Part shown: piece by piece, positions 8,170 through 17,370 of the stretch
Layout: the number at the start of each line of letters is the position of its first letter
Numbering within the stretch: position 1 is the stretch's first letter
Assembly: GCF_013044505.1 (NCBI RefSeq)
Contig: NZ_JABERD010000034.1
Span: 1-61,970, forward strand
From: Streptomyces sp. S3(2020)
GTDB lineage: Bacteria; Actinomycetota; Actinomycetes; Streptomycetales; Streptomycetaceae
DNA: 61,970 nucleotides
Direction of reading: 5' to 3'
Position numbers and translations under genes: made by a program
Notes under the pieces: model-generated
Databases searched by the model: none
Told to the model about the DNA's origin: nothing
The model's input: only the letters and a program-made list of their open reading frames with translations

Positions 8170-9221
8170 CCCGGCAGGACGACGTCCTCGATGAGGGCCT
8201 CGCGCTCGTCGAACGGGATGAACGCGCTCTTGAGGGCGTTCACCGTGACCGTGCGCAGGTCCTCGACCGTCCAGCCCGCCTCCTGGACCAGCAGGGACAT
8301 CTCGCGGGTCATCGTCGTACCGGACACCAGACGGTTGTCGGTGTTGAGGGTGACGCGGAAGCCGAGGTCCTTCAGGGCCGTGATCGGGTGCTCGGCGATC
8401 GAGGTGGCGGCGCCGGTCTGGAGGTTGGAGGTGGGGCACATCTCCAGGGCGATCCGGCGGTCACGGACCCAGCCCGCGAGCCGGCCGAGCTTGCCGTCCA
8501 CGATGTCCTCGGTGATCCGGACGCCATGGCCGATGCGCTGGGCGCCGCAGACCTGGAGGGCCTGGTGGATGCTGGGCAGACCGTGGGCCTCCCCGGCGTG
8601 GATGGTGAACGGGACGCTCTCGCGGCGCAGGTGCTCGAAGGCGGCGAGGTGGTCGGCGGGCGGGAAGCCGTCCTCGGCGCCGGCGATGTCGAAGCCGACG
8701 ACGCCCGCGTCACGGAAGGCGACGGCGAGGTCCGCCGCTTCGGCGACACGGTCGAACATACGCATGCCGCAGAGCAGGGTGCCGACGCGGACCGGGGTCC
8801 CGGCGGCCGCCGCCTTGGCCATACCGGCGGCGAGGCCCTCCTGGACGGTCTCGACGACCTCGCTCATCGCGAGCCCGCCCTGGGTGTTCAGCTCGGGGGC
8901 GTAGCGCACCTCGCCGTACACGACACCGTCCGCGGCCAGGTCGAGGACGTACTCCTCGGCGGTGCGCAGCAGGCCCTCGCGGCTCTGCATCACGGCGAGG
9001 GTGTGCTCGAAGGTGGCTATGTAACGCACCAGGTCGCCGGAGTTCGCGGCGTCGTAGTACCAGGCGGCCAGCTCGTCCGGGTCGGTGGTGGGCAGGGTGT
9101 GGCCGACCGCGTCCGCGAGCTCCACCACGGTGGCGGGGCGCAGGCCGCCGTCGAGGTGGTCGTGCAGCACGGCCTTGGGCAGCCGACGGATGGCTTCGAT
9201 GTCTACGCGCGTAGCAGTCAT
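8157..9221 (-). CDS. add: adenosine deaminase
   Basis: 354 residues, full length. Zinc and catalytic motifs are all present: [10 protein letters not shown] (HxH), HAGEAHG (His and the catalytic Glu), HGVRITED, and [11 protein letters not shown] (metal-binding Asp). It converts adenosine and deoxyadenosine to inosine and ammonia in purine salvage, in the cytoplasm. The start is ATG at 9221, preceded by AAGGAAAGACGCACC. The 98-bp stretch beyond its start toward the VOC gene is rich in short GGGGCGGTACGG-like repeats, with no other feature seen. Confidence 0.93.
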   Translation of the reverse strand: MTATRVDIEAIRRLPKAVLHDHLDGGLRPATVVELADAVGHTLPTTDPDELAAWYYDAANSGDLVRYIATFEHTLAVMQSREGLLRTAEEYVLDLAADGVVYGEVRYAPELNTQGGLAMSEVVETVQEGLAAGMAKAAAAGTPVRVGTLLCGMRMFDRVAEAADLAVAFRDAGVVGFDIAGAEDGFPPADHLAAFEHLRRESVPFTIHAGEAHGLPSIHQALQVCGAQRIGHGVRITEDIVDGKLGRLAGWVRDRRIALEMCPTSNLQTGAATSIAEHPITALKDLGFRVTLNTDNRLVSGTTMTREMSLLVQEAGWTVEDLRTVTVNALKSAFIPFDEREALIEDVVLPGYAL

Positions 9222-9319
9222 GGTGCGTCTTTCCTTGGCAGGACGGGGCGGTACGGCGGGGCGGTGCGGTACTACGGGTGCGGCGGGGGCGGTGCGGTAC
9301 GGCGAGTGTGGTGCGGTCC

Positions 9320-9715
9320 TCAGTCGGCGGGCTGGAGCAGGTCCCAGCGGTTGCCGTACAGGTCCTGGAACACGGCCACCGAGCCGTAGGGCTCGTGGCG
9401 CGGCTCCTCCAGGAAGGTCACACCGGCGGCGCTCATCCGGGCGTGGTCGCGGGCGAAGTCGTCGGTGTGCAGGAAGAAGCCGACGCGCCCGCCGGTCTGG
9501 TCGCCGACCCGGCCGCGCTGGGCCTCGCTCTTGGCACGGGCCAGGAGCAGACCGGTACCCCCGCCCTGTCCCGGCCCCGGCTCCACGACGACCCAGCGGG
9601 AGCCGTCGGGGCGCGGGGCGTCCTCGGCGAGCCGGAAGCCGAGGGCCTCGGTGTAGAAGCGGATCGCCTCGTCGTAGTCGTCGACGACGAGGGTGACCAG
9701 GGCGATGCGTCTCAT
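9320..9715 (-). CDS. VOC family (glyoxalase/bleomycin resistance-like) protein
   Basis: 131 residues, two beta-alpha-beta-beta-beta modules of the vicinal oxygen chelate fold. It begins [29 protein letters not shown], a signature of the family, and ends [20 protein letters not shown], where the final Glu-type ligand position precedes GNRWDL. I start at the ATG at 9715 behind GAAAGG rather than at the much longer open frame, whose upstream part is antisense shadow. The substrate is unknown; relatives include dioxygenases and antibiotic-binding proteins. Confidence 0.85.
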   Translation of the reverse strand: MRRIALVTLVVDDYDEAIRFYTEALGFRLAEDAPRPDGSRWVVVEPGPGQGGGTGLLLARAKSEAQRGRVGDQTGGRVGFFLHTDDFARDHARMSAAGVTFLEEPRHEPYGSVAVFQDLYGNRWDLLQPAD

Positions 9716-9865
9716 CGGGGCCTTTCGGAGGGCGCGGTTAGCGGAAGAGGTTATACGTAAAACGTGCCGGGCGCCAGTCCCGCTCGGACCTAGGGCGGAC
9801 GTCCGAGCCGGAGCGGGCCTCTGGACCGAGGCGGGGCCGGCCGCCGGATCGCTACCGTCCGGGTC

Positions 9866-10324
9866 ATGAAGATCGACGAGCCTGCGCGCAGTGGTCGGGA
9901 ACGCAGACGGGACGTGCTGGCGCGACTGGAGCGGGAGGCCGACATCTGGGTGGCCTCGGCGGACGCCGACGGGCTGCCGTGCATGGTCCCGCTCTGGTTC
10001 GTCTGGCACGCCGAGGCCGTATGGCTGGCCACCCGGCTGACCAACCCGACCGGCCGCAATCTGCGGGACCGGCGGCGGGCACGGCTGGCGTTCGCGGACA
10101 CCCGGGACGTGGTGCTCCTGGACGGTTCCGTCGAGACGCACCCCGTCCAGGAGGTGCCGGTCGCGGCGGCGGAGGCGTTCCTCGCGAAACACGGGTGGGA
10201 TCCGCGGGAGGACAGCCCGTCGTACGCCTTCTTCGAGGTGCGGCCCTGCGCGGTGCAGGCATGGCACGAGGTGCGGGAGCTGCCGGGTCGGCACATCATG
10301 CGGGACGGGGAGTGGGTCGTGTAG
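9866..10324 (+). CDS. pyridoxamine 5'-phosphate oxidase-fold protein, probable flavin/F420-dependent oxidoreductase
   Basis: 152 residues with the split beta-barrel flavin-binding fold: ADIWVASADADGLPCMVPLWFVWHAEAVWLAT, a Thr/Asn-rich loop, then RRARLAFADTRDVVLLDGSVE. Actinobacterial members of this size use FMN or F420 to reduce small molecules. The C-terminus (SYAFFEVRPCAVQAWHEVRELPGRHIMRDGEWV) matches the family's last strands. It is a single gene between a minus-strand VOC gene and a convergent aldo/keto reductase. Confidence 0.82.
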   Translation: MKIDEPARSGRERRRDVLARLEREADIWVASADADGLPCMVPLWFVWHAEAVWLATRLTNPTGRNLRDRRRARLAFADTRDVVLLDGSVETHPVQEVPVAAAEAFLAKHGWDPREDSPSYAFFEVRPCAVQAWHEVRELPGRHIMRDGEWVV

Positions 10325-10349
10325 GGCCCCGCTGCCGGAGCCGGGCGGA

Positions 10350-11243
10350 TCAGCCTGCCTTGGTGCGGGTCGAGTCTAGGCGGGTCAGCTCGTCGTCGGT
10401 CAGCCGGATCGCACCGGCCGCCACGTTGTCGACGAGGTGGTCGGGGTTCCCGGTGCCGGGAATGGCCAGCACGTGCGGGCCCTGGTGCAGTGTCCAGGCG
10501 ATACGGACCTGCGCGGGGCTCGCGCCGTGCGCCCGCGCGACGGCCGTCACCGCCTCGTCGTGGTCCGTGGTCGCGCCCCGTTCGCCCGCGACGCCTGCCA
10601 CCGCGTAGAACGGGACGTAGGCGATGCCCTGCTCGCCGCAGATACGCAGGAGTTCGTCGGGGTGGTCCAGGGCGTAGCGGTTCTGGACGCTCACCACGGG
10701 GGCGATGGCCTGCGCTTCGGCGAGGTGGCGGGGTTCGACGGACGAGATGCCCAGGTGGCGGATCAGTCCGGCCTCGCGCAGCTCGGCCAGCGCGCCGAAG
10801 TGCTCGGCGATCGAGTCCTGGCGCATGCGGCGCAGATACACCAGGTCCAGGTGGTCCCGGCCCAACTGGCGCAGGTTCTCCTCGACATGGCCGCGGAGGT
10901 CCTCGGGGCGGGCCGAGGTGCCCCACTCCCCCGTGCAGTCACGGAAGGGGCCCACCTTGGCGGCGACGACCAGGCCGTCGGGGTACGGGGCCAGCGCGGT
11001 GTTGATCAGCTCGTTGGCGGAGCGCAGCGACGAGAAGTAGAAGGCCGCCGTGTCGATGTGGTCGACACCGAGCTCGATCGCCCTGCGCAGTACGGCGATC
11101 GACCGTTGCCGGTCGCTCGGCGTGCCGTGGTGGAAGGCGGCGCTGCCCGTCAGCCGCATCGCGCCGAGGCCGAGGCGGTTGACGGTCAGGTCGCCCAGTT
11201 TCCAGGTGCCCGCGGCATCCGCGGTGATCGTTTCGGAGGTCAT
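10350..11243 (-). CDS. aldo/keto reductase family oxidoreductase
   Basis: 297 residues. The Asp/Tyr pair is in VDHIDTAAFYFSS and the Lys in LVVAAKVGPF. The usual catalytic His is replaced, the motif reading LDLVYLRRMRQ, as in the subgroup with an NLR-type sequence there. The C-terminus ends with the NADPH-binding IPGTGNPDHLVDNVAAGAIRLTDDELTRLD. It is an NADPH-dependent carbonyl reductase of unknown substrate, unrelated in detail to the MgrA-like gene at 3992. Confidence 0.87.
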   Translation of the reverse strand: MTSETITADAAGTWKLGDLTVNRLGLGAMRLTGSAAFHHGTPSDRQRSIAVLRRAIELGVDHIDTAAFYFSSLRSANELINTALAPYPDGLVVAAKVGPFRDCTGEWGTSARPEDLRGHVEENLRQLGRDHLDLVYLRRMRQDSIAEHFGALAELREAGLIRHLGISSVEPRHLAEAQAIAPVVSVQNRYALDHPDELLRICGEQGIAYVPFYAVAGVAGERGATTDHDEAVTAVARAHGASPAQVRIAWTLHQGPHVLAIPGTGNPDHLVDNVAAGAIRLTDDELTRLDSTRTKAG

Positions 11244-11298
11244 CAGCGGAGTGTCACACAGGGACCGCCGGTGGACGGTCCCTTTGCGGACTCATGGA

Positions 11299-13653
11299 TC
11301 AGCCGTCCCAGGTCCAGTCCGCCACCTCCGGGAGGTCCGTGCCGTGTTCGCGGATCCATGCGTGGTGACGCAGCCGGACGTCCTCCATCGACTGGCGTAC
11401 GGCCGCCGCGCGTACCGCGAGGCCCGGAACGCGGTCGATGACGTCCATGACCAGGCGGTAGCGGTCCAGGTCGTTGCGGACGAGCATGTCGAAGGGCGTG
11501 GTCGTGGTGCCGATCTCCTTGTAGCCGCGGACATGGAGACGCGGGTGGCCCGCACGGCGGTAGGCCAGACGGTGGATGAGCCAGGGGTAGCCGTGGTAGG
11601 CGAAGATCACCGGCCGGTCGGCGGTGAACAGTCCGTCGTACGCGAAGTCGCTCATCCCGTGCGGGTGTTCGTCGCCCGGCATGAGCCGTGCGATGTCGAT
11701 GACGTTGACGACGCGCACGGCCAGCCGTGGCAGGTGGCGGCGCAGCAGCTGGGCCGCGGCCAGCACCTCCTGGGTCGGGATGTCGCCGGCGGCCGCGAGG
11801 ACCACGTCCGGTTCACGGTCGCCGTTCTCCGTGCCGGCCCACTCCCAGATGCCTGCGCCGCGGGCGCAGTGCGCTTCGGCCTGCTCCATCGACAGCCAGT
11901 CGTGGCAGGGCTGTTTGCCGGCGACGATCACATTGACGTGGTCGCGGCTGCGCAGCGCGTGGTCGGCGACGGACAGCAGGGTGTTGGCGTCCGGCGGGAA
12001 GTAGACCCGGACGACCTCCGGGCTCTTGTTGAGGACGTGGTCGACGAAGCCGGGGTCCTGGTGGGAGAAGCCGTTGTGGTCCTGGCGCCACACGTGCGAG
12101 GTCAGCAGGTAGTTGAGGGAGGCGATGGGGGCGCGCCAGGGCAGTCGGCGGGTGACGCGCAGCCATTTGATGTGCTGGTTGACCATCGAGTCGACGATGT
12201 GGGCGAACGCCTCGTAGCAGGAGAAGAGTCCGTGGCGGCCGGTGAGCAGGTAGCCCTCCAGCCAGCCCTGGCAGGTGTGTTCGGAGAGGATCTCCATCAC
12301 CCGGCCGTGCCGGTCGAGGTGTTCGTCGACGTCGAGGGTGCCGGCCTGCCAGGCCTTTCCGGTGGCGGCGTAGACGGCCTGGAGGCGGTTGGACTCGGTC
12401 TCGTCGGGGCCGACGATGCGGAAGTCGCGCCGGTCGGCGGTGGCGCGCATGACGTTCTCCAGCAACTCGCCCAGGACGCGGGTGGGTTCGTGGAGGGTGG
12501 CGCCGGGTTTGTCGACGGGGACGGCGAACCGTTCGAGGGGCGGCAGGGGCAGGGAGCGCAGGAGCAGGCCGCCGTTGGCGTGCGGGGTGGCGCCGAGCCG
12601 GCGCCTGCCTTCGGGGACACATGCCAGGACGTGCGGCTTCGGGCTGCCGTCGTCGTCGAAGAGGTCCTCGGGGCGGTACGAGCGCAGCCACTGCTCCAAC
12701 TGCCGCAGGTGGTCCGGGTTGTCGCGTACGGCGGCCAGGGGGACTTGGTGAGCGCGCCAGGTGCCTTCCACCGGGAGGCCGTCGACCTCGGCGGGGCCGG
12801 TCCAGCCCTTGGGGGTGCGCAGCACGATCATCGGTGGGCGGCCGTGCTCGGCGATGCGGTCGAGCGCGGTGTCCAGGGCGTGGGCCATGGCGCGGTGGAC
12901 GGTGGCCGGGTCGTCGCCGGTGACGTGGAGGGGGTCGTGGCCGTATCCCCGCAGGAGGGCGTCGAGTTCGTCCTCGGGGATCCGGGCGAGCACCGTCGGG
13001 CCCGCGATCTTGTAGCCGTTGAGGTGGAGGATCGGCAGGACGGCGCCGTCGTGTTCGGGGTCGAGGAACTTGTTGGAGTGCCAGGACGCGGCCAGTGGGC
13101 CGGTCTCGGCCTCGCCGTCGCCGATGACGCAGGCGACCACCAGGCCGGGGTTGTCGAGCGCGGCGCCGTAGGCGTGCGAGAGGGAGTAGCCGAGCTCGCC
13201 GCCCTCGTGGATCGAGCCGGGTGTCTCGGGGGCGACATGGCTCGGCACGCCGCCGGGGAACGAGAACTGGCCGAAGAGGCGGGCCATGCCCTGGGCGTCC
13301 CGCGCGATGTCCGGATACGTCTCGCTGTACGAGCCCTCCAGCCAGGAGTTGGCGAGGACGGCGGGGCCGCCGTGTCCCGGGCCCCAGAGGCACAGGGCGT
13401 CCAGGTCGCGGGCCTTGATGACGCGGTTGAGGTGGGTGTGGACGAGGTTGAGGCCGGGTGACGTGCCCCAGTGGCCGAGCAGCCGTGGCTTGATGTGCTC
13501 GGGGCGAAGGGGCTCGGTCAGCAGCGGGTTGGCCATGAGGTAGATCTGGCCGACGGCGAGGTAGTTCGCGGCCCGCCAGTGGGCGTCCAGGGAGGTCAGT
13601 TCCTCGTCCGTGAGGGCGCCGGGCGGGTGCGGGTGGCGGGGGTCGACGGACAT
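11299..13653 (-). CDS. xfp: phosphoketolase (xylulose 5-phosphate/fructose 6-phosphate)
   Basis: 784 residues, the normal phosphoketolase length. Seen in order: [33 protein letters not shown], the thiamine diphosphate-binding GDGEAETG segment followed by [16 protein letters not shown], and the C-terminal domain with [13 protein letters not shown] and [18 protein letters not shown]. It splits xylulose 5-phosphate (and often fructose 6-phosphate) with phosphate into acetyl phosphate and glyceraldehyde 3-phosphate or erythrose 4-phosphate. I chose the ATG at 13653 because it has GGAAGGGGA just upstream; the open frame continues 18 codons further. A four-copy 12-bp repeat lies 116-163 bp upstream. 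Confidence 0.94.
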   Translation of the reverse strand: MSVDPRHPHPPGALTDEELTSLDAHWRAANYLAVGQIYLMANPLLTEPLRPEHIKPRLLGHWGTSPGLNLVHTHLNRVIKARDLDALCLWGPGHGGPAVLANSWLEGSYSETYPDIARDAQGMARLFGQFSFPGGVPSHVAPETPGSIHEGGELGYSLSHAYGAALDNPGLVVACVIGDGEAETGPLAASWHSNKFLDPEHDGAVLPILHLNGYKIAGPTVLARIPEDELDALLRGYGHDPLHVTGDDPATVHRAMAHALDTALDRIAEHGRPPMIVLRTPKGWTGPAEVDGLPVEGTWRAHQVPLAAVRDNPDHLRQLEQWLRSYRPEDLFDDDGSPKPHVLACVPEGRRRLGATPHANGGLLLRSLPLPPLERFAVPVDKPGATLHEPTRVLGELLENVMRATADRRDFRIVGPDETESNRLQAVYAATGKAWQAGTLDVDEHLDRHGRVMEILSEHTCQGWLEGYLLTGRHGLFSCYEAFAHIVDSMVNQHIKWLRVTRRLPWRAPIASLNYLLTSHVWRQDHNGFSHQDPGFVDHVLNKSPEVVRVYFPPDANTLLSVADHALRSRDHVNVIVAGKQPCHDWLSMEQAEAHCARGAGIWEWAGTENGDREPDVVLAAAGDIPTQEVLAAAQLLRRHLPRLAVRVVNVIDIARLMPGDEHPHGMSDFAYDGLFTADRPVIFAYHGYPWLIHRLAYRRAGHPRLHVRGYKEIGTTTTPFDMLVRNDLDRYRLVMDVIDRVPGLAVRAAAVRQSMEDVRLRHHAWIREHGTDLPEVADWTWDG

Positions 13654-13768
13654 GGGTCCCCTTCCGGTCGGGAGTCGCGGTGCGGGTCGACGGTGCCTGC
13701 CGTCCACCTTCGTCGCATCACCGGGTACCCGGCATGGGCCTCTTGGGCCAAAGCCGTGGAGCCTTCTA

Positions 13769-13816
13769 CGGGATCTGCTGCCGGATCTGCTGCGGGATCT
13801 TTGCGGGATCTGCTGC
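13769..13816. repeat. four-copy tandem 12-bp repeat (GGGATCTGCTGC)
   Basis: Units at 13769-13781, 13782-13793, 13794-13804 (variant GGGATCTTTGC) and 13805-13816. The array sits between the phosphoketolase start and the stop of the next upstream gene, ending three bases from that stop codon. Period and position suit a set of operator half-sites, but slippage-generated repeats are also possible. Confidence 0.6.
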
Positions 13817-13818
13817 GG

Positions 13819-14340
13819 TCAGGGTCGGTCGCCCCGGCTCCGGACCGTCCGCCACCGCGGGGCCTCGTCGTCGGGGACGTCCGGGGAGCCGAAGTGGAAC
13901 GGCACCCCGAGGTGGTCGGCCAGGTCCCGGCCCGCTCCGGCGGCGACGGCGTTCGGCGGGTCCCCGTCACGGCGGTGGTGGACGGTCGCCAGGTGGCCTT
14001 CCCCTGCCGGGTCGTCCAGGACCGCGATCAGCTCCACGAACCAGTCGTGGACGGTGTCGCCGTCCCACACAGCCTCGACGGCGACGACACGGCCGGGCAG
14101 CGCCGCCGCACGGGTCGCGAGTGACGTCACGTCGAGCGGATCGGGCGGCCGACGCAGCACGCGGTCGCCGAGAGCCTCGTAGCGGGCCTGGACCACCCGC
14201 TCGGCGTCGTGCAGGCCCAGACCCAGTGGCCGCAACGCTTCCCACACGGACTTCACCGCCGTGATCCGTCGGTCGCGCAGCACGTCCGCGTCGACCTCCT
14301 GGCGGGTCCGTTCCTCCAGATAGGACCACCAGCCGCTCAT
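13819..14340 (-). CDS. conserved hypothetical protein
   Basis: 173 residues from MSGWWSYLEERTRQEVDADVL. It is soluble and acidic; the first third is helical with paired charged residues (LEERTRQEVDADVLRDRR), and the second part looks like an alpha/beta fold (VVAVEAVWDGDTVHDWFVELIAVLDD, then GRDLADHLGVPFHFGSPD). Family not recognised. The frame is open far beyond the ATG at 14340, but the upstream part lacks codon bias and overlaps another gene. It is upstream of, and in line with, phosphoketolase at 165 bp. Confidence 0.65.
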   Translation of the reverse strand: MSGWWSYLEERTRQEVDADVLRDRRITAVKSVWEALRPLGLGLHDAERVVQARYEALGDRVLRRPPDPLDVTSLATRAAALPGRVVAVEAVWDGDTVHDWFVELIAVLDDPAGEGHLATVHHRRDGDPPNAVAAGAGRDLADHLGVPFHFGSPDVPDDEAPRWRTVRSRGDRP

Positions 14341-14720
14341 GGGGCCACCGGCCGGGATCGAAGGGCGCGCGTCATGGCCGTACGGTACGTCGGTCGGCGA
14401 CTCGGGAAGCGATCCGGATGCCGTACCCCGTGCGTCCGCTGACCGGTTCGGACTCGACGCGCACGAAGATCTCGAGGGGTGCCGGAAGCGCGGGCGGCTC
14501 CGGGTCAGACGCGTGTGCTCGGCGGGGTCGGTCACCACCGAAACCGACAGGTGTGGCAGAGCCGGTCGATGGCTGTCCGGGGCGGGAGCCGCACGCGCTC
14601 CTCCCGGTCGGGGGCGCGGAAGCCGTCGTCGGGGTGCGTGTCCCGCTGTGTTCGCCGGGTGTCGGGGGCCGTGCCTCCTGCTCCTGTGGGTCGGGGGTGG
14701 GGTTGAGGCGTCTTCGGTGC
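14341..14720. other. 380-bp intergenic region without a convincing gene
   Basis: It lies between two minus-strand hypothetical genes. A 120-codon Pro/Arg-rich frame (14372-14734, minus) is open but resembles nothing, overlaps the upstream gene's end and has shadow-like composition. No clear hairpin or tRNA is visible. Confidence 0.5.
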
Positions 14721-15383
14721 TCAGGGGGTCGCACGGCCGGAGTAGGGGCGGGCCCGGACCACCGTCACGTCGCTGTGGAGCTCGTCCGGTGGGATGTCCA
14801 GGTGGGCCCAGAGCGCGGCGGCGGCGAGGAGGCTGAAGGGGCGGTGCGGGGCGCAGTGCACGTCGGAGGTGAGGTCGGGCAGTCGTTCGGCCAGGGCGCG
14901 GGCGGCGGCCTCGGCGTCTGCGGCGTGCGGTCCTGACTGCGAGGGGACGGGTTTTCCGGCGCCGGAGACCAGTGCTTCGGCGAGCAGGAGGCGCGGGCCG
15001 CCGGAGGCCGTCCAGCGGTCCGGGCGGGTGGTGGCCGCCGTGCCGGGGAGGATGTCCGCCAGGCGCGCGAGCAGCCACGCCGCCTGGGCAACCCCGGTGG
15101 CCAGTACACCGGCGCCCGCTCCGGCCGACCAGGGGCGGTTGCCCTCCCCCGCGCGTGCCCGGCCCAGCTCCTGCCACCCGGCCGGGACCGGTACGGCCAT
15201 CGGCGCCTCCAGCACGAGCGCGGCACGGCCGTCGGACGCGAGGCCCTCGGCCAGCGCCAGGACCGCCGTCTCCGGGTCGTTCCCCCGATCCGCGAGGGTC
15301 GGCGAGGGCGCGTCGACGGCGGCCCAGGCGAATCGGCCGAGGGCCACCGAACCGACGTCCACTCCTACAACACGTGTGTGCAT
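14721..15383 (-). CDS. conserved hypothetical protein, possible RNase H-like (DUF429-type) fold
   Basis: 220 residues. The N-terminus (RVVGVDVGSVALGRFAWAAVD) has the VGxDvgs...AWA strand-turn pattern of RNase H-like/DUF429 proteins, and a second acidic strand follows (AALVLEAPMAVPVP). The C-terminal third holds an Ala-rich helix and SLLAAAALWAHLD. The family assignment is tentative; no nuclease activity is claimed. It lies 25 bp downstream of the aldehyde dehydrogenase gene's end on the opposite side of its own start, so it is probably independent. Confidence 0.65.
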   Translation of the reverse strand: MHTRVVGVDVGSVALGRFAWAAVDAPSPTLADRGNDPETAVLALAEGLASDGRAALVLEAPMAVPVPAGWQELGRARAGEGNRPWSAGAGAGVLATGVAQAAWLLARLADILPGTAATTRPDRWTASGGPRLLLAEALVSGAGKPVPSQSGPHAADAEAAARALAERLPDLTSDVHCAPHRPFSLLAAAALWAHLDIPPDELHSDVTVVRARPYSGRATP

Positions 15384-15408
15384 CGCCCCAGTTCAGCACA
15401 CACCCTGC

Positions 15409-16731
15409 TCAGCCGAGGGGCTTGTCCAGGACTGCCTTGCGGTGGCTGAACGTCTCGATCGAGTACCGGCCGTGGTAGTTGCCCATGCCGCTCTCCCCCA
15501 CGCCGCCGAACGGCAGGTCGGAGACGGTCAGGTGGGCCAGGGGGAGGCCGAAGCCGAGACCGCCGGAGGAGGTTTCGGCGGCGAGGCGGTCGCGGGTGTC
15601 CTGCGAGGCGGTGAAGACGTACAGGGCGAGGGGCTTGTCGCGGTCGTTGATGAAGTCGATCGCCCCGTCGAGGTCGGGCACGGTGACGATCGGGAGGATC
15701 GGGCCGAAGATCTCCTCCCTCATGACGGGCGAGGCGGGGTCGACGTCGGCGAGGACAGTGGGCGCGATGTACTTCGTCGTACGGTCGCTCGCGCCGCCCA
15801 CGACGACACGCCCCGAGTCGAGCAGCCCGCTCAGCCGGTCGAAGTGCCGTTCGTTGACGATCCGGCCGTACTCGCCGGAGGCCGAGGCGTCGCTGCCGTA
15901 GACGGCCTCGACCGCCTTGCGGAACAGGGGCTCCAGGGCCGCGGCGGTCTCCGGGTCGGTGAGGACGTAGTCGGGGGCGACGCAGGTCTGCCCCGCGTTG
16001 AGGAACTTGCCGCGGGCCAGCCGGTCGGCGACGACGGAGAGATCGGCGTCCCGGTCGACGAACGCCGGGGACTTGCCGCCGAGTTCGAGGGTGACCGGGG
16101 TGAGGTGCTCGGCGGCGGCGCGCATGACGATACGGCCCACCGTGCCGTTGCCGGTGTAGAAGATGTGGTCGAAGCGCTCGGCCAGCAGAGCCGTGGTCTC
16201 CGGGATGCCGCCCTCGACGACGGCGAAGGCCTCGGTGTCGAGGAACGCGGGCAGCAGCCGGGCCAGTACGGCGGAGGTGGCCGGGGCCATCTCGCTGGGC
16301 TTGACCACGACCGCGTTGCCGGACGCCAGCGCGCCGACCACGGGGGCGAGCAGGAGCTGGGCCGGGTAGTTCCAGGGGGCGATGACGAGGACGACGCCGA
16401 GCGGGTCGTACTGCGTCCAGGCGGTGGCGTCGGCGCCGAGGCGCGCGGGGACCGGGGCGGACTCGACGCGCAGCCAGTCCTGGAGGTGGTCGAGGGTGTG
16501 GTCGATCTCGCGGATCACGAAGTCGATCTCGGTGCGGTAGGCCTCGGTGGTGCTCTTGCCCAGGTCGGCGTGGAGGGCGGCGGCCAGGTCGGTGCCGTGC
16601 TCGGTGAGCATCTCTCGCAGTCGGCCCAGCTGACCGGTGCGCCATTCGACGGGCTTGGTGCGGCCGGTGCGGAAGGTCGCGCGCAGCCGGGCCACGATGT
16701 CGGCGGGCTGCTCGGGGGTGGGCTGGTTCAC
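15409..16731 (-). CDS. aldehyde dehydrogenase family protein
   Basis: 440 residues, the shorter class-3-like ALDH type lacking an N-terminal extension. Visible motifs: APWNYPAQLLLAPVVGALASGNAVVVKPSE (cofactor and oxyanion Asn), TLELGGKSPAFV (catalytic Glu) and GQTCVAPDYVL (nucleophile Cys), then EEIFGPILPI. It oxidises an aldehyde to the acid with NAD(P)+. A MarR gene lies directly upstream on the same strand, and a GGTTGG-N9-CCAACC dyad overlaps the presumed promoter, so repression by that MarR is likely. The C-terminal NYHGRYSIETFSHRKAV is characteristic of coniferyl/fatty aldehyde dehydrogenases. Confidence 0.92.
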   Translation of the reverse strand: MNQPTPEQPADIVARLRATFRTGRTKPVEWRTGQLGRLREMLTEHGTDLAAALHADLGKSTTEAYRTEIDFVIREIDHTLDHLQDWLRVESAPVPARLGADATAWTQYDPLGVVLVIAPWNYPAQLLLAPVVGALASGNAVVVKPSEMAPATSAVLARLLPAFLDTEAFAVVEGGIPETTALLAERFDHIFYTGNGTVGRIVMRAAAEHLTPVTLELGGKSPAFVDRDADLSVVADRLARGKFLNAGQTCVAPDYVLTDPETAAALEPLFRKAVEAVYGSDASASGEYGRIVNERHFDRLSGLLDSGRVVVGGASDRTTKYIAPTVLADVDPASPVMREEIFGPILPIVTVPDLDGAIDFINDRDKPLALYVFTASQDTRDRLAAETSSGGLGFGLPLAHLTVSDLPFGGVGESGMGNYHGRYSIETFSHRKAVLDKPLG

Positions 16732-16776
16732 GATGCCTCGCTGGTGCTGCGCGGGCCGCTGGGCACGGCCTCGAAC

Positions 16777-16797
16777 GGTTGGATGTAGTTACCAACC
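16777..16797. promoter_or_regulatory. operator-like dyad before aldehyde dehydrogenase
   Basis: GGTTGG and CCAACC arms enclose ATGTAGTTA, which itself holds GTA-GT-TAC. The 21-bp dyad is 46 bp upstream of the aldehyde dehydrogenase start. Read on the minus strand it overlaps TTGGTA and TACATC, which could be promoter elements. It is the natural target for the adjacent MarR protein. Confidence 0.6.
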
Positions 16798-16854
16798 ATT
16801 TCTACACCCGGATGCATTCCCGCACCACGCGAGCAACTTTGCGCTACGCCGTGA

Positions 16855-17292
16855 TCACACCCGGGTGGACGTGTCGAGCGTGCTCGCCAGCCGGTCCAGC
16901 AGGCCGCGCAGCAGCTCGTCGTCGCCGTCGCTGAGCGCGGGCCAGTCCGCGCGGACCGCGCGGTCGACGCGGCGCCAGTACTCCTGGCCGCGCGGGGTGA
17001 GGTGGGCGAGGATGCGGCGCCGGTCCAGCGGGTCGACGCGGCGGTGGACGAGGTTCTGGTCGACGAGCTGGTCGACGAGCTTGGTCAGCGTCGGCGGCGG
17101 CAGGAAGGCGGACTCGGCTATCGCCGTCATGTGGTGCCCCTGCCCGTCGGCGAGCAGGCCGAGCACCCGCCAGGCGTCGAGCGAGCAGCCCTCCCCGTCC
17201 AGGACCGCCTGGAGGCGGCGCGCGGCCAGTCGCTCGGCCCGCGTCAGGAGCTGCACCAGGTCGCGGGGCTGACGCGGAGATGAGGTGGGCAT
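16855..17292 (-). CDS. MarR family transcriptional regulator
   Basis: 145 residues with the MarR winged helix: LDAWRVLGLLADGQGHHMTAIAESAFLPPPTLTKLVDQLVDQNLVHRRVDPLDRRRILAHLTPRGQEY. The DPxDRR wing motif is intact. It sits 123 bp upstream of the aldehyde dehydrogenase gene on the same strand and is divergent from the AmiC-like gene at 17371, so either side could be its target. The dyad at 16777-16797 points to the dehydrogenase. Effectors of this family are commonly phenolics or aldehydes; none can be named. Confidence 0.9.
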   Translation of the reverse strand: MPTSSPRQPRDLVQLLTRAERLAARRLQAVLDGEGCSLDAWRVLGLLADGQGHHMTAIAESAFLPPPTLTKLVDQLVDQNLVHRRVDPLDRRRILAHLTPRGQEYWRRVDRAVRADWPALSDGDDELLRGLLDRLASTLDTSTRV

Positions 17293-17370
17293 CGCGCTCC
17301 TAGGTCACGGGGTGCGTACATCGTATGAGACAGGCTGGAGTTCACCGGGCGGACCCGAAATCATGACGCC

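Noticed and set aside
11050..13461. 803-codon plus-strand frame opposite phosphoketolase
   Set aside because: Mirror of the coding strand's codon bias; phosphoketolase motifs are unambiguous on the minus strand.
14372..14734. 120-codon minus-strand frame in the 14.4-14.7 kb gap
   Set aside because: Pro/Arg-rich, no family, no clear ribosome site, overlaps the neighbouring gene.
13819..15399. 526-codon version of the hypothetical gene ending at 13819
   Set aside because: The part upstream of 14340 overlaps another gene and has Arg/Pro-rich shadow sequence; the ATG at 14340 gives a compact protein.
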